Of a stretch of 64,000 nt of DNA, positions 10,246 to 21,900 are shown one piece after another. A program made the translations under genes and the position numbers. The notes beneath the pieces are model-generated. The model saw nothing but the letters and a program-made list of their open reading frames with translations, did not search any database and was not told where the DNA came from. Each line of letters starts with the position of its first letter. Position 1 is the stretch's first letter. This DNA comes from Torreya grandis (Eukaryota; Streptophyta; Pinopsida; Cupressales; Taxaceae): NCBI GenBank assembly GCA_037957365.1, contig JARHVA010000081.1:3742001-3806000 (forward strand). The letters are read 5' to 3'.

Positions 10246-10757
10246 TACTGTACCAACTGCCTTATATAGCTTTGTTCCTTCCAGCCTTCTTTGTCCTCTG
10301 TATTATCCATTCCTTCCCTTCTTGTTTCTTTATTTGTAAGAGCTTCAACATAGGTCTTCTTCTTTTCAAAACTAATACCTGTCTTATCTGATATTGCCTT
10401 TTGACTTTCTAATATCTTGTTTAGCATATTAGTGCTATTCTCAAATTTTGAATCATTGACTATTTTATTATTGACTGCTTTCTCAATCTCTTCTTTTAAA
10501 GAGGCAATTTCAGTAACATACCTTTCACATTCTTTCCTTGATATTTCTAGCTGTGCCATCAGATCTTCAATTATCTCCTTTGACTCCTTGTCATTTTTAT
10601 TGATTTGATGCTTTAATCTTCGATTTTTCTTTTCAACAATTTTCAACTCTTCTAAGGCACACATGAGTTCTCCTTCCATATTCACTTTGGCTTCATCCTC
10701 TTCTTCTTCTTGATCAACAATTCTTTTGCTTGCAGAGGCACCTTTATGTATGGGCAT
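10245..10757 (-). pseudogene. Gag coiled-coil C-terminal fragment (copia-1)
   Basis: A 170-codon minus-strand ORF rich in Glu, Lys and Leu: an acidic run (DQEEEEDEAK), then a long coiled coil (ELMCALEELKIVEKKNRRLK, LKEEIEKAV) and SQKAISDKTGISFEKKKTYV. This pattern is common in the C-terminal part of plant copia Gag, after the nucleic-acid-binding region. The N-terminal UBN2-type Gag domain and the CCHC knuckle are not present. The fragment starts only about 50 bases after the primer-binding site, so a second deletion removed the gag start. The last residues are read through into integrase-derived sequence out of frame. Confidence 0.75.
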
Positions 10758-10804
10758 CTTGTGCTTTCCTGATCTACCTTCAAGCTGTAAAACTTTTCAA
10801 AAAA

Positions 10805-10822
10805 GAACCTACTTTGATACCA
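10805..10822 (-). other. Primer-binding site of copia-1
   Basis: Minus-strand TGGTATCAAAGTAGGTTC, two bases inside the LTR end, close to the TGGTATCAGAGC type complementary to plant initiator tRNA-Met, which is typical of copia elements. Confidence 0.88.
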
Positions 10823-10824
10823 AT

Positions 10825-11814
10825 TGTTAAGCACAGAATATACTGAGAGGTGGGGGTGAATCAATATATATATCTTATAAAACTTTCCCTTAATCAAACA
10901 TTCAAGATATGCAATAAAACTCAAATAATAAACATCACACAAGAAAGAGAGAGACACCACATATAACGTGGAAACCCAATGCGGAAAAAACCACGGAGAA
11001 TAATCTCAAGTATATTAGTGAGAACAAACCCACAGGAGCACCATACCCCTTTGCCAAGTACTAACCTCAGCTATAATTCGTGAGCACCACCCCACAGGAG
11101 ATTCAAACCCCTTTGCCAAGCACAAACCTAGCTATCATTCGTGAGCACCAACCCACATGAGCATCATCCACTTTGTGTAAACCACACACCTATCTCTCAA
11201 TGTTTCTAAATCAACAAATGATAGTTCAATACAACATCTCTTTCCTCTCTCTCACCTTTGCTCTTCTAAACTAGATAATACAATATCAAATTAACCTCTC
11301 ACACTCATATTACAAATGGCTACTCAAGCCTTTATTTATAGCTTTCCAAATGACCTTTGGCCTTCCCCATTTGTGACCTTTCAATCCTCATGAAAAATGG
11401 TGCCAATCTTGGATGACCCTTCATATCCAAGCATTTGAAAAGTCATGTGGTGACCCTTCATGACCAAAAACTTCTTTCCCACTTTTGTCCTTATCTTTGG
11501 TGACTTTTCGTATTCCTTTAAGTGTCCCTTCATGAGAAATTCACCCATACTCTTTTGTCTTCACTTGGTGACTCTTGTTATTCCTCAAAATGACTCTTCA
11601 TGGGAAAATGCATCCCATCCTTCTTTTGTCTTTATCCCGTGGCTCTTTGTCTTCTCCATGGGCCCTTATTTTGTCTCATATGCAACCAAAAATATATTCA
11701 TTAATATTAAATAAATATTAACTCATATTAGTCAAGATAAACAATATTAAATGCAATGGGGCCTTTATCACCAATAATACTAAACCTTTGACATCAATGA
11801 CAATATTTCCAACA
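10825..11814 (-). repeat. 5' LTR of copia-1
   Basis: Matches 6973-7961 with scattered substitutions and a few single-base indels. Ends TTCCAACA and is followed by the ATATT duplication. Confidence 0.93.
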
Positions 11815-11819
11815 ATATT
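11815..11819. repeat. Target-site duplication ATATT, right of copia-1
   Basis: Identical to 6968-6972; the host LTR sequence resumes with TTATCTTTATGG. Confidence 0.85.
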
Positions 11820-14680
11820 TTATCTTTATGGTGGTCACTCTGATATGTACCCAAGTGCCTCATAATTAATTGAATATCCATATACTTCATGGAGCTCATG
11901 GATACTTAATTGATATGTGATTCTTATTCATGGCCTTCAAGTGCTTTGTATTTGGAGACATGGTTTGTGTTTGAATAGTCTACTACATGTTTGATTGCCA
12001 ATTTGGCTCAAATATCAGAGGTATATCTTTGTATAAGGTTCTGAGATAACATTTCACTACTATAAGTATGATAAAATAAAGATAGTATTTGAAATATACC
12101 ATCTAATGAGAGTCATAAGTGTTTCTTCCATATACAAGCATGTACATACTGTAGAGGTAGTTTGAAGATGCCATGATGTTAGATCAAAAAGTATAAGCCA
12201 TGAAGATAGATGAATTTGACTTATAAACATTTGTAAAAGTATTCATAGGATTCTTAAGACATGAATGAGCTTATTAGAGACTCTAAGACTACACATAGAC
12301 CTTATGCATTGCTTTACTATGTATGTATTCCATACAAACCCATTAAGTAAGTTGAAGGTGAAACAATGCTTAGTCATAAGCTCTATGATCCATTTAAATA
12401 ATAAAAAGGAAGTGAGAAGGGTATAACTAAGTTAAAAAGAATAAGACACATCTACAAGCTTGCAATGAATTTGTAAAATGGGAAAAGTTACCTTAACTCC
12501 TCCGAACAAGAAAATGGAACCTTACAATTTCATGTCATGATGAAGACCTAGAAAGCTTAGATGAAATTAAGGGTCTCTTTCACATGTTACAAACATAAAA
12601 GAAACATCTTAACACTTGGAAGAGACTAATAGGTTGAAATATATTTAAGGTTGAATTTGTGTTTGGAACATTCAAATTTCTTGTTGAGTTGACTAATCTT
12701 GTAGGTTCAAATGTCCTAAGGAAATTCTAAAACCTTGCAGTCACCACCTATAGATGGTCTTGAATGGAGTAAGAGATATGTCAAAAGCTACAAAAGAGGT
12801 TAAATACATTTTGATATGTAAAACCCTAAGCACCTTAGGGAATATAAATAACATGAAATAAAGCATTTTATATAATAATAACCACCTATAGGGTCTCTGA
12901 ATTCAGAATGTAGACTTACATCTACACCCTAAGGTTTTGAGAGTTCACTCTATAAAATGTCATCGAGTAAGAAAATGGCTTGACTAGGACAAAATGAGTA
13001 AAATAATGGATTTAGAGATTGAATTACATATACTTTGAAGTGTTCAAGTGAGTAAATCACTCTCTTCAAGGATAGAATACAAAGAACATAGTTATTAGGC
13101 CTATAAACCTAATACACCCCTCAAGTTATCAACACTTGGAGACTAAGGTCAAAAGAAAAAGGGGTTAAATGGAAACATAAGACATGTATTGAATCCTTAC
13201 TAAGAAATTTTCATAGGTGAAATAGGCACTAGTTTACAGAGGGAAACTTGGAAATGACCATTTTAGCCTAGAACTATTGTTAGGGTGCACAAAATGCACA
13301 ATTGCCACTCGAGGATAACCTTATCACACTCATAAATTTCATAAGGATTTGCATGGGACCTGGTGGTGATTGGAGGTGATGTACAAGTCCTTTAAAAATA
13401 ATATTATGGCATTAGGAGATACAAACAAGATATATTCTTTATGAACAATCCTTAAGAACAAAATGTGCTTAAAACCCTCCTAAAACCTAGATAGTGACTA
13501 GTCAAGACAAATGGACCTCTAAATCACATTTAATTCCATAATTTTATCATGAATGATATATATTTTTTATTACTCTAATTATGTTATCCACAAGTATTTT
13601 TTCTGTACTTGTAGTTTTATGGACATCAATAAATGTCTTATTTTGCATGTTTTTTGGTGTTTTATAGGGGTTTTGAGAAAAATAGAAAGTTAAAATAATT
13701 TTAGGAGGTAATTTGGATGTTTTAAATATATTAAATCAAAATATATTCATAGGATATTATGTATGTGTTCAAATAAAGATCATTTTCCAAGGAAATCTCA
13801 AACGCCTAAAATGAGACTATGTGGCAATGTCATTTGATGGTTCACAAACTTCCACAAGGTAATAGGACCTAAAATTTTACAAGGAGGTTTTTTATATACT
13901 ATTTAAATTTAATCAAACACTTTTGGGTTATTTCACAAGTGTGGGAAAAGTCTGGAGTAAGAAAATAGGGTTATAGGCAAGGAGGCCTAATTGAGGTCTT
14001 ATTGAAGAGAGAAAGATTAAAAAACACAGACTTCCACTCATATTTAGGAGATGAAATTTTACATGAATATGTAAGGGCATATTGGGTCATATAATATACC
14101 CTTTTTTTGTCATTCACCTATGTATATTATCCTACACAAGGAGGTTTATATGTTTTAGGGTTACAATGGAAATAAGCCCAATGAGAGCTTGAGGAGCAAA
14201 ATGGAGTCTTGGGAGTTGCTACAAGAACCAAAAATGATTTTTTCAGGTATAATAATATATTTTAAGACCATATATGTAGATAGAGTGACTTGAATAACAT
14301 GAACTTGAGTTTTGAGCCACTTGGACCAAGCTAGGCATGAGAAATAAAGAGTTTCAAGACACCTATGCACATGAATGATGAAATGTCAAATCAAAAGAGT
14401 TTATTAAAGAATTATAGGTGTCCAAAAAGTTGGTATAAATACATTAATTATTAATTTATTTTTTATAAGTCCATTTTTCACTCTTTTTATGCAAATAAGG
14501 GAAATTTTCAAGAAACTAGTCAAGGTGTCAAGCCAAGTTCTAACTCTTACACCACATGGAGGGTTGGAGCATATTTAGGAGTGAGAAAAATGGATTTGGA
14601 ATTATGTATATGAATATTCCATAAACCTCCTTTATTTTTTAACTCACATGGACACTTATCAATCCTCTTCTACTACACCC

Positions 14681-14683
<3 letters not shown>

Positions 14684-14715
<32 letters not shown>
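14684..14715 (+). repeat. (CT)n microsatellite upstream of the LTR TATA box
   Basis: About 15 CT units. The right LTR has only a short CCTCTCTCTT at the same place (22901-22910), so the run expanded or shrank after insertion. Confidence 0.9.
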
Positions 14716-14718
<3 letters not shown>

Positions 14719-14725
14719 AATTATC

Positions 14726-14733
14726 TATATAAG
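14726..14733 (+). promoter_or_regulatory. Probable TATA box of element 2 left LTR
   Basis: TATATAAG in a setting conserved with 22921-22928 of the right LTR, shortly after the pyrimidine run. A conserved AATAAAATATTTCAA about 80 bases downstream could serve in 3'-end formation. Confidence 0.55.
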
Positions 14734-15414
14734 AAGCCACATTTAGCTTTGTAAACAATCCACATATGGTATGGAAAAGACCTGATAGTTTGAGTATTGA
14801 TTTTGCCTTTTAATAAAATATTTCAAGCTATTTTTGAGTTCTCAACTTCTTGTCTAGATGTGTGAAGTAGTTCATAGTTGAATGACAAGTGATAGTCATA
14901 TCTCCTTATGTTCACCTTATTCTTTCATGTTTTATGCAAGTAGTCTACTCTTTAATAGGTCACATGAAGTTTAGTTAGTGTTATTTTATGTATTTAAGTG
15001 TATTGGAGATTAATAGTGTATATAATCATACCTATTATTCATCCATCTTCAGAAATGCATTGCATTTTATTTCCATGTTGAAATACTTATGTTAGAGAAA
15101 CTGTATATGTTGAGACCAATTTTGTGAATCAAATTTTATAGTACAAGTTCATGGTAGCATTTTGGTGTTAGAATTGGTGCATAACATAAATATTTTAGGT
15201 TTATTTGATGTTTTATCTCTCCATGTTCATCCCAATAAGTTAGTAGCATAAGTGATTAACTTAAATAGATATATCAAGGGAGTTAGCCCTATCAACTAGA
15301 GCTTTACCCCCACTATAGACAGCCCACAGGTCTAGGGGTAATACCATTATTTCAATCAATTAGAATAGCCTTGAAATACCTCTCTAAGGGTACAAAATTG
15401 AGTGACAATAGTTT

Positions 15415-15432
15415 TGGCACTCCCAGTGAGAC
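15415..15432 (+). other. Primer-binding site of element 2
   Basis: TGGCACTCCCAGTGAGAC, four bases after the LTR end. It is nearly the same as the site of the 26.7-37.8 kb element (TGGCACACCCAATGGGAC), supporting close relationship. The priming tRNA was not identified. Confidence 0.75.
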
Positions 15433-15679
15433 AATTTTACAAAACACTTCTTATCAAGGTGAATGTTGGCTTTGACAAGATCACAGCTGCACAAGTGTTT
15501 CCTACTCAATGTTTGGAAAATCCAATGAAGTTACAACATTTGGTTACAAAAAAATTTCACATTTTTATGGTTCATGGTCACTAATAAATCAATTACTAGT
15601 AGAGGTAATTATTTTACAAATCCACTCCCTGATCCTAAACTTCCTCTTGAAGTTTAGCACCTTGAGCCTTTCTTAACAA

Positions 15680-16260
15680 TTGAAACTCTTGAGGAAGAGC
15701 TTGAAGATCAAGAAGATTTTGAAATTCAAGAAGAGAAAGAGTGAAGAAGAGAATGAGAATAACATGGATAGGAAAAATGTTTTCCTAGGTTTAAATACTA
15801 AAAATACCATAAATCTTGTTTCCTATGATGATACCCCTCCTAATGCCAACAAGGGTGTCCATAATTTTAATGGGGAAGGTCCTATTACCCCAAGTTAACA
15901 CATTAGAGACTTATCCAACTTCTATAAATTTGATAATATCATATAAATTAACATGGCAATCAGATTTATTTTCATGTCCTTTAGAGGAAAAGCCCTCTAC
16001 TAGGATGAATTTGGGGAATTTTTGACTCAAATATTTGAGGATAAGAGTGATCATACATTACTAAACCATCAACCAAATATCATCCATAGAGGGCCTAAGG
16101 AATCCATTCATGCTTTAAATGAAAGGTTCCAAAAGACATGGAATAGGTTTCCACCTTCAGTGAGATCCCCCTATAAGTTTTGTTTTCCCAACCTACCTCA
16201 GAGCTATTGGGATTGATATAGTTGTCATGTTGTAATCCATGGGAGGGTATACCTTTCTTG
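15680..16260 (+). pseudogene. Gag (element 2)
   Basis: Plus-strand frames encode an acidic Lys/Glu leader, then DTPPNANKGVHNFNGEGPIT, HIRDLSNFYKF, SFRGKALY and IFEDKSDHTLLNHQPNIIHR, and a stretch ending in ERFQKTWNRFPP. These parallel the gag of element 3 almost segment by segment. They are split by at least four stops and frame changes. The usual WY after the ALY motif is a stop. Function in the family is the nucleocapsid shell. From 16260 to 17320 follows a poorly conserved linker with no recognised motif. Confidence 0.75.
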
Positions 16261-17320
16261 ATGCCTATGATGTGGCTATTATAATTGAGAATGGTTTGAT
16301 CTAAGATGGTAAATTATATACAAATGTCTCAATGCATATATTTCATAACATTCCTACCAGCCCTCCAAGCCTTGCTCTAATTCCAAATCCAAATACCAAG
16401 TCTAAATATTCTCCAAAGAAACCATATGATGCAATTAATTGGTAAGCAACATATAAGGCCTTAAAAGCTTCAACTAGGAAATCAAATCAACATATTAGAG
16501 ATTAATAAAAATCCTACTATTAACATCCACAAGTAAACATATTTACACCTTAGAATAATGGTTAAGGGAGGGGACAAGGTAAACCTAATTTCAATAGGTC
16601 ACCTAATGCCTACAATCCAAATTCTGCTCCCACCTCAAGATCCATGGTTTCATTCCATAACAATCTAGTTCAAGGAGAAGAATGGCCAAATTATTGGGGT
16701 AAGACTTAAGATCAGTAAATGAATTATAATGAGGGGTAAGGTTAAGCCTTAGTGGCTTAAAGAGGGACTACTCATTACTTGACATAAAAAGAAGACAACT
16801 TCATGCAAATAGAACCAAGTGGAGAGTGTAGTAATTTAGGGGTGATCTTTGTATACTACCAAATGGAAGATATATTTGTATTAAATTAGATCACCTAAAT
16901 TTTATCTAACATAAGGTCAAAGAGGATAGATTTGTGATATTATCAATATGTGGATATACCTCTAAACAACACCCATTTAAGGTGATAAGGTATGAATGCA
17001 AATATGGCAACCTCTATGAGTTTTGCTCCTCTTCAAAATCAGAACTTTGGAAAGGTGATTAAACCTTCATTGCCTCAATCTCAAGGTACTGAATTTACTC
17101 TAAGGATGCAAGAAAAGGATAGTGTCTCCCATTATAACATTATTTACTCCTTGAAGAACACAAAAAAACATATCCCTATGGGAGGTACTCCATATGCCTA
17201 ATCAAAAAGAGTTACTCCAAGAACAGATGTCCCAACTCCATATTTCTCCCTAACCAACAAAACATAGTGGTGTATCCATAAAAAATGCACCTAATCATAT
17301 TTTTTAAACTTAAATAGAGT

Positions 17321-18022
17321 TTAAAAACCACCACATTTCTATCTTACCCTCATTGTGGGAGATAAGTTGGTCCATAATTTCATTATGGACAGTGGGGCAA
17401 ACACTTCAGTCATGCCTAAACTAGTTGCAAACAAGTTGGGATTGAATTATGAGCCTTATAAGAAAGGAGTGTTGTAGGTTGGTGGAACACCAGACAAGTA
17501 TATAAGTCTTATCAAAGGATTTAAAGTGTTCTTACATTAATGACCAAGTTTTTTAATTCTATAGACATAGTGGTGGCGGGTCTGCTTACACACTTTAGCA
17601 TTTACCTATCAAGATACTTCACTACCAAGATAGGAGGGTATGTTACTAATTATTGGTATTTATTGGATCTTAGAATGAGGTATTTAGATAAAGTGACAAT
17701 GATAACACAACAATTGGCCAAGTTCCACATTGAACCATATGTGGATTCTAGTTCTAATCTAAATTTCACTATTAATGAGCAAGAGGAGCATACCATAGAT
17801 AATGGAGCATCTTCCCATCTTGAAGGTCTTTTTGATCTTTTATTAGATGAATATGGTGCTAAGACCTATGAGTATTATCCCTATGATTTCATTGAAGAGA
17901 AAGGTCTTGACACACATATAATTCATGATGAGGGTGATGAGTATCTTGAAGTAAGTCTTGATGTTTCCCTTACACAAGCTGCATGGGGTAGCTACTTTCT
18001 TCATATGGATGATGATGATTAA
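17321..18022 (+). pseudogene. Aspartic protease and acidic tail (element 2)
   Basis: Translation from 17333 gives FYLTLIVGDKLVHNFIMDSG and then ANTSVMPKLVANKLGL: the retropepsin active site DSG is intact. Stops follow near 17476 and 17537. The frame at 17540-18022 continues with SRYFTTKIGGYVTN, matching the corresponding part of element 3, and an Asp/Glu-rich tail. In element 3 the next segment is the RNase H-like domain; here the homology stops at about 18000, so everything from that domain to integrase is missing. Cleavage of Gag would have been its role. Confidence 0.8.
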
Positions 18023-18981
18023 TATACAAATGTGATATAGCATGATACTTAGGCAGATGGTGAAATTATACCTACTCAAAATGAATAAGTTCATGAGTGT
18101 GAAATTCATGAAGAGTGTGATGATATATGGCAGTAGTTTCATGCTATAGTTCAAGAATTTAAACAAGGTAGATCTCTGTCAAAATAAACATGAGCTTGAT
18201 AGTAAGTTCATTGGTAGACAAAATGAACATGAAGAAGTGTCAAGTCACTGCCAAGTAGGCTAAAGTCTTGGAAGGGTGCAACTAGGCCAAGGTAGAAGTT
18301 TATGTGACTAAGGAGCAACCTAAGCTTTGATCTGATATTGAGTCACTTGTAAACATGTTTGGCTAGCAAGAAGGCAAGTATGATGGTCATAGGCATCAAG
18401 CATATCATGGTCTATATTAAGGTGAAGCTAATAAATTTTCATGAATCTTAAGAATAAGATTGACAAGCATCAAATGAGCATGAAAGAGATCAAGTAGGTT
18501 GTACTATCAAGAAGACTTTAAGAGAAGCTAAGAGGACCATTCAATGGAGATTTAAGTGATTCACTTACAGCTAGCAAAGGTCTCATGAGTGGTAAGTACT
18601 TTGATCACCTTCACAAGAAAATTTTCTTCAATAAACATCCATCATATGGTGACTTATTCTCATGGAGAAACTGTGACTCAAGAAACATTCTTTTTTACCG
18701 TAGTTTAATCAATATAAATTGTTTCATTTCCTCAAACATGTTTTAATGTCTCTACATAGTAACTTCAGTTTGTTATTTTGAGTATTTTTTGTGTGGTTTC
18801 CTTAAAATCCTTTGGAATAATGTGTGTTTGTATATTTTTGTGTGTTTGGTGTGATTTTGAAGTATTTATAAGTCATGTCAGTTTCATATTGTAGCATAAG
18901 AGTGACTCTATTACCCAATTACATAATAAGGCCACTAGTACATTAGCATTGCAGGCATGCTACCCATTTGAATTACCAAAT
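18023..18981 (+). other. Noncoding tail of element 2
   Basis: No RT, RNase H or integrase motif in any frame that I could recognise. The last 35 bases (GGCATGCTACCCATTTGAAT, then TACCAAA) align with the bases before the 3' LTR of element 3 (GGCATGTCTCCCCTGGAAAT, then CACCAAAA), which places the LTR start. Confidence 0.6.
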
Positions 18982-21900
18982 TTTTGACCAAATTTTTACC
19001 TCAATTAAAAATTGGTCACCTCCTTAGGTTTAAACTTCATAGGTTTGTCAAAAACTTATCATGGTCTTAAATAGTTCCATATGGTCATATTTGTCTTTAT
19101 CTAGTCTTGTCCAAGTTCTGGTCTTGTGTACACTTATCTAGTCCTATGGATCAATTACAAGGCCTTGATGTTTTTAAACATGGTAAAATGTGTAGTATGG
19201 TTTAAGTTCATTATAAAAGGTTATTGAGGTATCATTAACATAATAATATTATGCACTAACCTTTTATTTTGATCTCATATGCAAACATGACATTTTGTCC
19301 ACCTTTTGGCCTATTTGGAGGAGTTATACGTACCATTCCAAGAATAAAATGTTTCAAGAAGAATAATAACATACATAATGTCATAAATGGATTAGATAAT
19401 GCTCGGGGATAGTCATATATTGACAACATCTATAGTTTAATGATTAAACTAAGCAAAAAGACACTTTACAAACATTTTTAGGCACTTGTATGGCCTTAAA
19501 AGATTAAATTTCAGTTGGAAATAGTTTGTAAGTGTACCTTGGGATCCATAAGATCATTTTCCATATTTGGATCAAGTTTTAGGTCAAACTGAAACTTTAG
19601 ACATTCTCTTTCCTCCATCGTTTCCCTCATAAGCTTAGAAAGGCAAATTTGATGTGAATAGTACAAATAGGAGAAAGAGTTAGGAGATAAAACTTTAGAC
19701 ACTACTAGGGGTCATAGTAAGATTTAAATAAGTGGAATTATTTTGTAGATTGATGTCTACTTATTTATGAAAAATTTCTAAGAGTGATAGTAGGTCATTA
19801 TGTCCTATTCATCCAAGCAGGGTCTGTTCTTGCATCTATTTCTCCACTTCAGAATTTGATGGAGAGGAATTTATAAATGTTTTAGAGGTCAAAGATGTCC
19901 TTTACATGGTGGTTTAATTAATCAGTTAATATCCATGAATTATCTTTAATGAGGAGGGAAAATGTCTCAAGTACAAGGTGTTTAATTACTCTTATTACAA
20001 GTGTTTTATTTTGTCTTCATGGTAGTAACTCTTAGATGTTCCTAGGTGCCTAATAATTAATGTAATATCCCTCAACCTCATGGAGTTCATGGATAATTCC
20101 ATAATATGTGATTCTTATTCATATTCTTCAAGTGCTTGGTCTTTGGAGATATGGTATGTGTTTGAATAGTCTACTACATGTTTGATTACCAATTTGGCTC
20201 AAATATCAAAGGTATAACATATCATAAGTTTTTGAGATAACATTTCACTACTGGAAGTATGAGATAATCAAGATAGTATTAAAAATATACCCTCCAATGA
20301 GATTCATAATTTTTTATTTCATATGCAATCCTATATGTACTGTAGAGGTGGTTTGAATATGCCATAATGTTGGATCAAAAAGTATAAGCCATGGAGAGAG
20401 ATGTATTTGAATTATAAACATTTGTATAGGTATGTATAGGATTCTTAAGGCATGAATGAGGTCATGAGAGACTCTCAGAATACACATAGATCTTATGAAA
20501 TGGTTGGATATGTATGAAATCTATATAGACCAGTTAAGTAAGTTGAAAGTGACATGATGCTTGGTCATAAGATCTATGAGTTAATGAAAGAGTAACAAAG
20601 AAGTGAAAAGGGTCTAACTGAGCTAAGAAGCATAAGATAGGACTATAGGCTTGTTCAGTCTAGGTAAGGAATCATCTTCATTAGTATAAGGGATAAAAGT
20701 TTTGAAAATATCTAATTAAGTTTTCAAATGGGAAAATTTACCTTAACTTCTATGAACAAGAAAATGGAACCTTACCATGGCATCTCATGATAAAGACCTA
20801 AAAAGCCTAGATGAATTTAAGGGTTTCTTTCACATGTTACAGACCTAAAAGAAACATCTCAAATCTTAGAGGAGATTGGTAGGTTTAAAGAGATTTAAGT
20901 TTAAATTGGTATTTGGCACATTTAAATTTATTATTTAGTTCACTAAGCTTGTAGGGCCAAATGTCTTAAGGAATTTATAATACCCTACAGTCATTACTTA
21001 TAGCTAGTGTTGAATGGAGTAAGAGATATGTCAAGACCTACATAAAAGGTTAAATCTATTTTGATATGTAAGTACCTAATAAAATCAAAGAATATAAATA
21101 AACGTTAAATTCAACCTTTTAGAACATAATCATCATTTACAGGGGTCTCTAAATTTAGGATATAGACCTGCAACTACACCCTAAGGTCTTGAGATTTGAT
21201 TGTGTAAAATGTCATAGAGTGAGAAAATGGATTGACTAAGACAACATGAGTAACATAAGGGGTTTATAGAGTGAATTAAATACACTCATAAGTGTTTAAG
21301 TGATTAAATCACTCTCTCTAAGGTCAGAATACAAAGAACATAGTCATTAGGTCTACAGACCTATTACACCCCTCAAGGTATCAACACTTAGAGATTGAGG
21401 CACAAAGAAAAAGGGGTTAAATGGAAACTTAAGAAAGGTATTATATCCTTCCTAATAATTTTTTATATGTGAAAGAAGCATTCTATTTTAGAGGGAAACC
21501 TAAAAATGGTCATTTTGGCCTATAACTATTGTTAGGGTGCATAGGATGTACATTTTCCACCTAAAGAGTACATTCTCATAGTCATAAATCTCATTAGGAT
21601 TTTCATGGAACTTGTTGGTTATTGGAGGTGATGGAGGGGTTCCCTAAAAAAAAAATTGTGTAATTAGGAGAGAGAAAGAGGATTTGTTATTTATGAACAA
21701 TCTTTAAGAATGAAACATGCTTAAAACCCTCCTAAAACCCTGATAATGACCAGTCAAGATAAGTGGACCCATGAAACAAAATTAATGCCATATTTTTATC
21801 CTAAAACCTCTTGTATGTTTTTTATGACTCAAATTAGGCTCTCCATATTAATTTTTATTTACTTGTAGTTGTACATACTATAATAAATGCCCTATTTTGC

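Larger units (their letters stand above)
6973..11814 (-). mobile_element. Ty1/copia LTR retrotransposon, internally deleted (copia-1)
   Basis: Bounded by 5-bp target duplications (ATATT), with about 989-bp LTRs starting TGTTAAGC and ending TTCCAACA, an initiator-Met-type primer-binding site and a purine tract, all for the minus strand. It sits inside the left LTR of element 2, whose halves join cleanly if it is removed. Only a coiled-coil part of gag, the integrase C-terminus, RT and RNase H remain. The zinc knuckle, protease and integrase core are absent, so it could have moved only with helper proteins. The LTR copies are very similar by eye, so this is one of the younger insertions here. 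Confidence 0.93.
11820..15410 (+). repeat. 5' LTR of element 2, second segment
   Basis: Collinear with about 20012-23604. The end AAAATTGAGTGACAATA matches the right LTR end and is followed by the primer-binding site. It holds no coding frame. The last 150 bases carry ATCAAGGGAGTTAGCCCTAT, a motif shared with LTRs of the other Ty3 family here. Confidence 0.88.

Noticed and set aside
14161..14370. A 69-codon minus-strand ORF that recurs at 22418-22627 with similar sequence
   Set aside because: The repetition is explained by the two LTR copies of element 2; the frame has no motif and lies in the LTR.
17843..18166. A 107-codon minus-strand ORF
   Set aside because: Antisense to the protease tail of element 2; hydrophobic composition follows from the acidic codons on the other strand.
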